This document shows positions 61,001 to 64,000 of a stretch of DNA of 64,000 nt, in pieces. The translations under genes and the position numbers were made by a program. The stretch covers positions 5,963,600 through 6,027,599 of the forward strand of contig NC_134036.1 in NCBI RefSeq assembly GCF_964204645.1, read 5' to 3'. The notes beneath the pieces were generated by a model that was not told the DNA's origin, made no database searches, and saw nothing but the letters and a program-made list of their open reading frames with translations. The DNA is from Tubulanus polymorphus. Lineage: Eukaryota > Nemertea > Palaeonemertea > Tubulaniformes > Tubulanidae. Positions within the stretch are counted from its first letter, which is position 1. Each line of letters begins with the position of its first letter.

Positions 61001-62306
61001 GCTCATCAGAATTTATGAAATCACTTTTTCAAAACTGGTTTCAAAATAATAAATTCCATCATATAAGATTTAAACCAAGGGAAACCCCATGTCTCAGAAA
61101 ACATCTCAGAAAACCATTGCATTAGGCCACACCAAAAGAAAACCCTGTTTCTCGGGCCCGACCGACCTGATATTTCGTCATTTCAAATAATCATTTTCAG
61201 AATAAAATATAATTATCATATTCCTGACTAAAAATTTAGTCCAGTAAAAACTATTTACGGCGACCTACCCACTGATAGAAGAATAACCGATATTTTTTTT
61301 CTATACAGAAAATAAATGTCCTACCTACCTACCCATTTTGGGATCATTCATTTATTACGTACGCATAAAATTTGAATTTTTCAACCCCCCTCCCCTCTGT
61401 ACGCAAAATCGGCCATTTTTGTCATATACACTAAGCATCACAGAACGCAATTGCACTGACCCCTCCCCGAATGCATACGTAATAAATGAATGACCCCTTA
61501 CAGTGCCATACAGGTTCAAGGAATGAAGTATCTATTTGGTATGCTTATGATGCTAATAACATTAAATTTTAATTTTAATTTTAAAATAAAATTTAATTTT
61601 TCAGAGATGGTTGGAAAAGAAAAAAGTGACATACGACCAAAATCTAAACAAACAACAACTTGTTAAACTATGTCAAACTCAGTCACCAAATAAACTTTAC
61701 AAATCAGAGCAGCTGATTCTCGATTCTGGACACGAGCTACTGATATTACCAGTCAAACATTGCGAGCTCAACCCAATTGAAATGGTTTGGCACCAGATTA
61801 AAGCATATGCAAAGAAAAAAAACACAACAAATAAACTGAAGGATGTGGAAAAGCTAATCATTGAAGGGAGAGAACAAGTCACGGCGGAAAATTGGAGAAA
61901 CTACGAGGATCATGTGAAGAAAATCGAAAACGAATTATGGATTAAGGACAAATTATCAGACAATCTAGTAAAAAATTTTGAAACTAATCATATTGTAATA
62001 AATCTGAATGATAGTGATGAGAGTGAGGATGAGAGAGAAAATGAGAGAGAGAATCAGGGTGCGGAAGATGACAGTGAGAAAGATGGAAATATGTCTAGTG
62101 AGGGAGATGAGAGCGAGAATGAGGTTTGTGCGGTGTGTGGAGAGAAGGATGATTGTGGAGATGATCAGCTGGTTGAATGGGTAGCTTGTAGTATGTGTGA
62201 TCGCTGGTTCCATGTTTCTTGTTTAACCAATCATGATTCAGAAAATTTCAAATGCAAAAGATGTGAAGATATTCTATGCAAATCAATGTACTTTTTGGAA
62301 CCGTAA
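56836..62306 (+). CDS. IS630/Tc1/mariner-type DDE transposase with C-terminal PHD finger, 7 exons
   Basis: Seven exons with GT/AG borders join in frame to 1,590 bp (529 aa). Exons 1-3 give two helix-turn-helix-like parts (ERIRAALKKKVSTESIKRNY; KRVSIWKWIRRIGFRWLKKS) expected for DNA binding. Exon 4 has the first catalytic Asp (IVYLDETWINS). Exon 6 has the second (SLIVMDQASYH). Exon 7 has the Glu in CELNPIEMVWHQIKAY. The last two are separated by about 83 residues, far more than the usual 34-39, recalling the DD82E ('Sailor') group. The C-terminus (about residues 470-529) has an acidic stretch, then CAVCGEKDD, CSMCDRWFHVSCL and CKRC, a Cys4-His-Cys3 PHD finger of the kind that reads histone tails. 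All catalytic residues are present. It may be an active element or a host-adopted gene; I cannot find clear terminal inverted repeats around the whole gene. Confidence 0.85.
57359..57581. mobile_element. MITE A (TIR GGCTAAAAAAAATGATACC), intron 1
   Basis: About 220 bp with long inverted ends (GGCTAAAAAAAATGATACC then TTGTTTCTCCGC; reverse at the right end) and TTA/TA flanks. Inside are GGCCGGGTCATTTTAGTAA and GGCGGCCGGCCGGGTCAAC. Three copies are found in this window, all within introns of the transposase gene. Confidence 0.85.
57647..57779 (+). CDS. Transposase-PHD exon 2
   Basis: AG before, GGTAAG after. Encodes SVTEPSKTGRPSIELDQFDQ, the 'GRP' linker typical between two HTH motifs, then IIRREIHDMTRDKKYITIDG. 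Confidence 0.85.
57968..58130. mobile_element. MITE B (TIR GGGGTCATTCATTTATTACG)
   Basis: Ends GGGGTCATTCATTTATTACG and a reverse GGGATCATTCATTTATTACG. Reverse copy at 61339-61500 and a fragment at 63692-63740. Confidence 0.85.
58274..58493. mobile_element. MITE A, reverse copy, intron 2
   Basis: Reverse complement of the element at 57359-57581 with few differences. Confidence 0.85.
58585..58692 (+). CDS. Transposase-PHD exon 3
   Basis: AG before, GTAGGC after. Encodes IYARIKNKISVDLKRVSIWK and WIRRIGFRWLKKSGK, the second HTH with the family's 'GFRW' ending. The frame would close at once without the splice. Confidence 0.82.
58845..58978 (+). CDS. Transposase-PHD exon 4, first catalytic Asp
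   Basis: Encodes FSHERPDIVRQRRNYLRKI and KQIVYLDETWINSRDTMQ. The Asp in YLDETW is the first residue of the DDE triad. Confidence 0.88.
59545..59771. mobile_element. MITE A, intron 4
   Basis: Third copy of the 57359 family, same orientation, preceded by ATTA and followed by TTAG. A pair of CACCAGGGGG words lies on both sides at some distance. Confidence 0.85.
59867..59922. repeat. Pogo/Tigger-like MITE, short deletion form
   Basis: Only the two ends remain, head to head: CAGTCAACCCCCACGATATA and a reverse CAGTCAACCCCGATATACCG. Confidence 0.75.
60087..60287 (+). CDS. Transposase-PHD exon 5
   Basis: Encodes GEWTENWEKGMTNFSHPPCK, the CKDCGRVEQ word, then ARLIILDAGSRNGFVPGANL and DYHHQMDG. This is the stretch between first and second Asp of the catalytic core. 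Confidence 0.85.
60491..60547. repeat. Short palindromic MITE-like hairpin, intron 5
   Basis: AGGGGCCGGTTGCTCAAA mirrors, imperfectly, CTTTGAGCAGCCAGCCCCT about 20 bp later. Resembles a minimal form of the GGGGCCAGTTGCA family. Confidence 0.65.
60708..60856 (+). CDS. Transposase-PHD exon 6, second catalytic Asp
   Basis: Encodes DIFETWLEDQLIPALEEPSL and IVMDQASYHLCLVKES. Asp of MDQASYH is the second residue of the triad, with Gln where Asn is common. Confidence 0.87.
60928..60997. repeat. (TA)n microsatellite, intron 6
   Basis: About 70 bp of alternating T and A. Confidence 0.95.
61122..61338. repeat. MITE C, left copy (TTAGGCCACACCAAAAG)
   Basis: TTAGGCCACACCAAAAGAAA then TTTCTCGGGCCCGACCGACC. 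The full 210 bp reappears in reverse at 63011-63693, split by a later insertion. The inverted pair encloses the last transposase exon. Confidence 0.75.
61339..61500. mobile_element. MITE B, reverse copy, intron 6
   Basis: Reverse complement of 57968-58130, directly adjoining MITE C. Confidence 0.85.
61605..62306 (+). CDS. Transposase-PHD exon 7, catalytic Glu and PHD finger
   Basis: 234 codons including stop. Starts RWLEKKKVTYDQN, then HCELNPIEMVWHQIKAYAKK with the catalytic Glu, a helical part, a Glu/Asp/Ser/Asn-rich stretch and the PHD finger from CAVCGEK to CKRC. The acidic linker and PHD are in the same exon as the end of the catalytic core, so the fusion does not depend on splice prediction. 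Confidence 0.92.
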   Translation, partial: RWLEKKKVTYDQNLNKQQLVKLCQTQSPNKLYKSEQLILDSGHELLILPVKHCELNPIEMVWHQIKAYAKKKNTTNKLKDVEKLIIEGREQVTAENWRNYEDHVKKIENELWIKDKLSDNLVKNFETNHIVINLNDSDESEDERENERENQGAEDDSEKDGNMSSEGDESENEVCAVCGEKDDCGDDQLVEWVACSMCDRWFHVSCLTNHDSENFKCKRCEDILCKSMYFLEP

Positions 62307-63010
62307 ATTATCCAATCATATCTTAGAAATTCATTTACTTCAATCATTTGATGTACATGTATATATCATCTAAACTGGTTTATTTCTAAGTATCGAATTT
62401 AAATGACATTGTTTCCAGAACGAAGGCTCTTTGACTGTGCAACTGAGCATATATTCATACAAATCACTCATTAAAGCATTACCCATTCTCCAAACTAGCT
62501 GAATTTTGAAAAAGGGCCTCGTTAAAATTTATGAGCTTTTTCACGAAAATCTGATCGTAATAATATCTGTTTTAAAAAGCCAATCAGAAAGCAAAGACTC
62601 CTCTATGATTGGCTTCGCCGCAGAAATCAGCAGGTGTTCACGTGAACCCGCGGTAATTTCAACTGTTTTACTTCCGGGTTTTATTTTAAGATCTAAAATT
62701 TTATTTCAATATAGATTTCTGCGAAATCTTTACTTCATTTGATTTTTGGGAGGAATACTTTTAATTGCACCACAGAAAATATCATAGAAAATTGTGCCAA
62801 GTCCGGGGAAAAAAGCTTTTTCTCAAATCGGATGGATGACCTTGATATGCTATTGTGTTAATTATTAGGTATTGACTAGTCTGAGTGCCCCTTGGGGCTC
62901 TTGTTTTTATCTGACCCGTAAATATTCGATACGGCCAAGTGGCGACAATTGTTGTTCGCCATAATTAGCCATGTTTACACATTTGTTTTTAAGTGAAATT
63001 TCCTTGGGCA
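62307..63010. other. 3' side of the transposase gene; no further gene seen
   Basis: ATTAAA at 62470-62475 may be the polyadenylation signal. No other feature supported. Confidence 0.4.
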
Positions 63011-63214
63011 GGGCAATCACCAAAATGGGTAGGTAGGCAGGACATTTTTTTTACTTTTTATAGAAAAAAAATATCATTCATTCTTCTATCAGTGGGTAGG
63101 TTGCCGTAAATAATTTTTACTGGACTAAATTTTTAGTCAGGAATATGATTAACAGCTAGTAGACTACAATAATAAAAGGATAATCCAAAGTCGCCATCAA
63201 AGTTGTCTGAGCAT

Positions 63215-63408
63215 TTTGGTTTCCATAGACAAGTGGCTGTCCAATATCAATAGTAGATAAAAACCCACAATAAAAAGAAAAACTATCTGGTAGCTTAACG
63301 TTTCAACTCAATTCTATGAGCAATTTTCAAAAACTAAATCAGTTTTTGAAAATGGCTCATAGAATTAAGTTGATAGTTTTTCTTTTTATTGTCGGTTTTT
63401 ATCTACTA
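63215..63408. mobile_element. Fold-back element with 12-bp target-site duplication
   Basis: TTGTCTGAGCAT lies at 63203-63214 and 63409-63420. A palindrome covers 63249-63412 (AGTAGATAAAAACC mirrored to GGTTTTTATCTACT), with a short tail on the left. The hammerhead-like motif is weak here (TGAGTTGAAACGTTAAGC on the minus strand). Same architecture as those at 5200 and 41687. Confidence 0.78.
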
Positions 63409-63418
63409 TTGTCTGAGC

Positions 63419-63577
63419 ATGGCTGCGCCATTTCCAGAATCAAATCTTAAATCCGATATAATAAAATGTTTTTATGATGCTGATCTGTGCCGACATAATA
63501 ATTTGGTAAAAAAATATCTACGAGAAAGGAGTTCGGTCGGCCACATATATATTTTTGAAAAGAGTTATTTGACCTAA
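63419..63577 (+). CDS. Short ORF next to the fold-back insertion, uncertain
   Basis: ATG at 63419 (MAAPFPESNLKSDIIKCFYD, then ADLCRHNNLVKKYLRERSS). Composition looks protein-like, and the ATG falls inside the 12-bp duplication. The last part overlaps MITE C-like sequence. It could be the first exon of a gene or captured sequence; no proof. Confidence 0.2.
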   Translation: MAAPFPESNLKSDIIKCFYDADLCRHNNLVKKYLRERSSVGHIYIFEKSYLT

Positions 63578-63691
63578 AATTTTGAAAAAGGGTCGGTAGG
63601 CGATTATATTTTATTCTGAAAATGATTATTTGAAATGGGGAAATATCGGGTCGGTCGGGCCCGAGAAACAGGGTTTTCTTTTGGTGTGGCC

Positions 63692-63740
63692 TAAGTGCAA
63701 TTGCGTACACTGTAATGCTTAATGTTCATGAAAAAATAAT
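63692..63740. repeat. MITE B fragment
   Basis: AAGTGCAATTGCGTACACTG, AATGCTTAATG and CATGAAAAAA correspond to the middle of MITE B. Confidence 0.5.
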
Positions 63741-64000
63741 GTAATTGTAAATAGTGCAAACCTCTATGTATCTATGTTATCTTGTCTGTAATCTGTCAAT
63801 ACAGTTCAACGTTAATTAAATATTATATTATGTTATTATTGTTTGTATTGTGGCTGAAAATGGGTATCTACACGTCTCGAAGATAAACCTTTTTCCCTTT
63901 TTACTAAACTGATGAAACACATCCATTGATCAAAAACCTGTTTGACAGAACCCTACCGAAGGTGTACTACAGAAATTTCAATAAAAATGCAAACGGAACC
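63741..64000. other. Window end; no gene seen
   Basis: AT-rich sequence without supported features. Confidence 0.4.

Larger units (their letters stand above)
63011..63693. repeat. MITE C, right copy in reverse, interrupted
   Basis: 63011-63149 and about 63601-63693 together match the left copy at 61122-61338 in reverse. About 450 bp between them was inserted later, and that insert itself contains a fold-back element. Confidence 0.7.

Overview
The window is animal nuclear DNA, probably from a marine lophotrochozoan such as a mollusc; this is a guess from gene content, not a proof. The reasons are intron-rich genes with GT/AG splice sites, clustered intronless class A GPCR genes, a DTHD1-like death-domain gene, an intron-bearing IS630/Tc1/mariner-type transposase gene, and a high density of MITEs, fold-back elements and minisatellites.

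Layout. (1) 1-2.5 kb is a near-copy of 34.93-37.4 kb. It holds the front of a GPCR gene cut by the window edge, a GPCR N-terminal fragment, and a spare intact copy of exon 2 of the DTHD1-like gene. (2) 3-16 kb holds two plus-strand single-exon GPCR genes (6123-7073 and 14508-15482), one minus-strand GPCR of the array family (9570-10709), GPCR debris, a fold-back element, and an AT-rich island (about 11.49-12.77 kb) whose unfilled paralogous site is still visible at 4.39-4.51 kb. (3) 16.9-45.0 kb is one minus-strand gene. I could join 16 exons without a frame break (3,375 bp, 1,124 aa) into a protein with coiled coil, ZU5/UPA-like and death domains, best described as DTHD1-like. Its introns 1 and 2 contain a same-strand array of five GPCR genes, four with long ORFs (one with a frameshifted tail) and one broken by a 2-nt frameshift. 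(4) 45-56 kb is gene-poor and carries several minisatellites, MITEs and a tRNA-derived SINE. A candidate first exon of an unrelated gene, with a dinucleotide-binding-like N-terminus, lies at 56.06 kb. (5) 56.8-62.3 kb is a seven-exon plus-strand gene (529 aa) that joins an apparently complete DDE transposase to a C-terminal PHD finger. Its introns and flanks are filled with MITEs of at least four families.

Functional reading. The GPCRs look like a young, lineage-specific family of orphan, probably peptide or chemosensory, receptors still being copied and broken. The array unit carries its own upstream spacer satellite. The DTHD1-like protein combines domains used by ZU5-UPA-death signalling proteins. 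The strongest candidates for something new are: the intact transposase-PHD gene with an unusually long second D-to-E spacing; fold-back elements of about 190-260 bp with 11-12 bp target-site duplications and a hammerhead-like core; the AT-rich island; and a tandem array of RNA polymerase III B-box-like motifs inside an intron. All calls come from reading the sequence; no database search was made.
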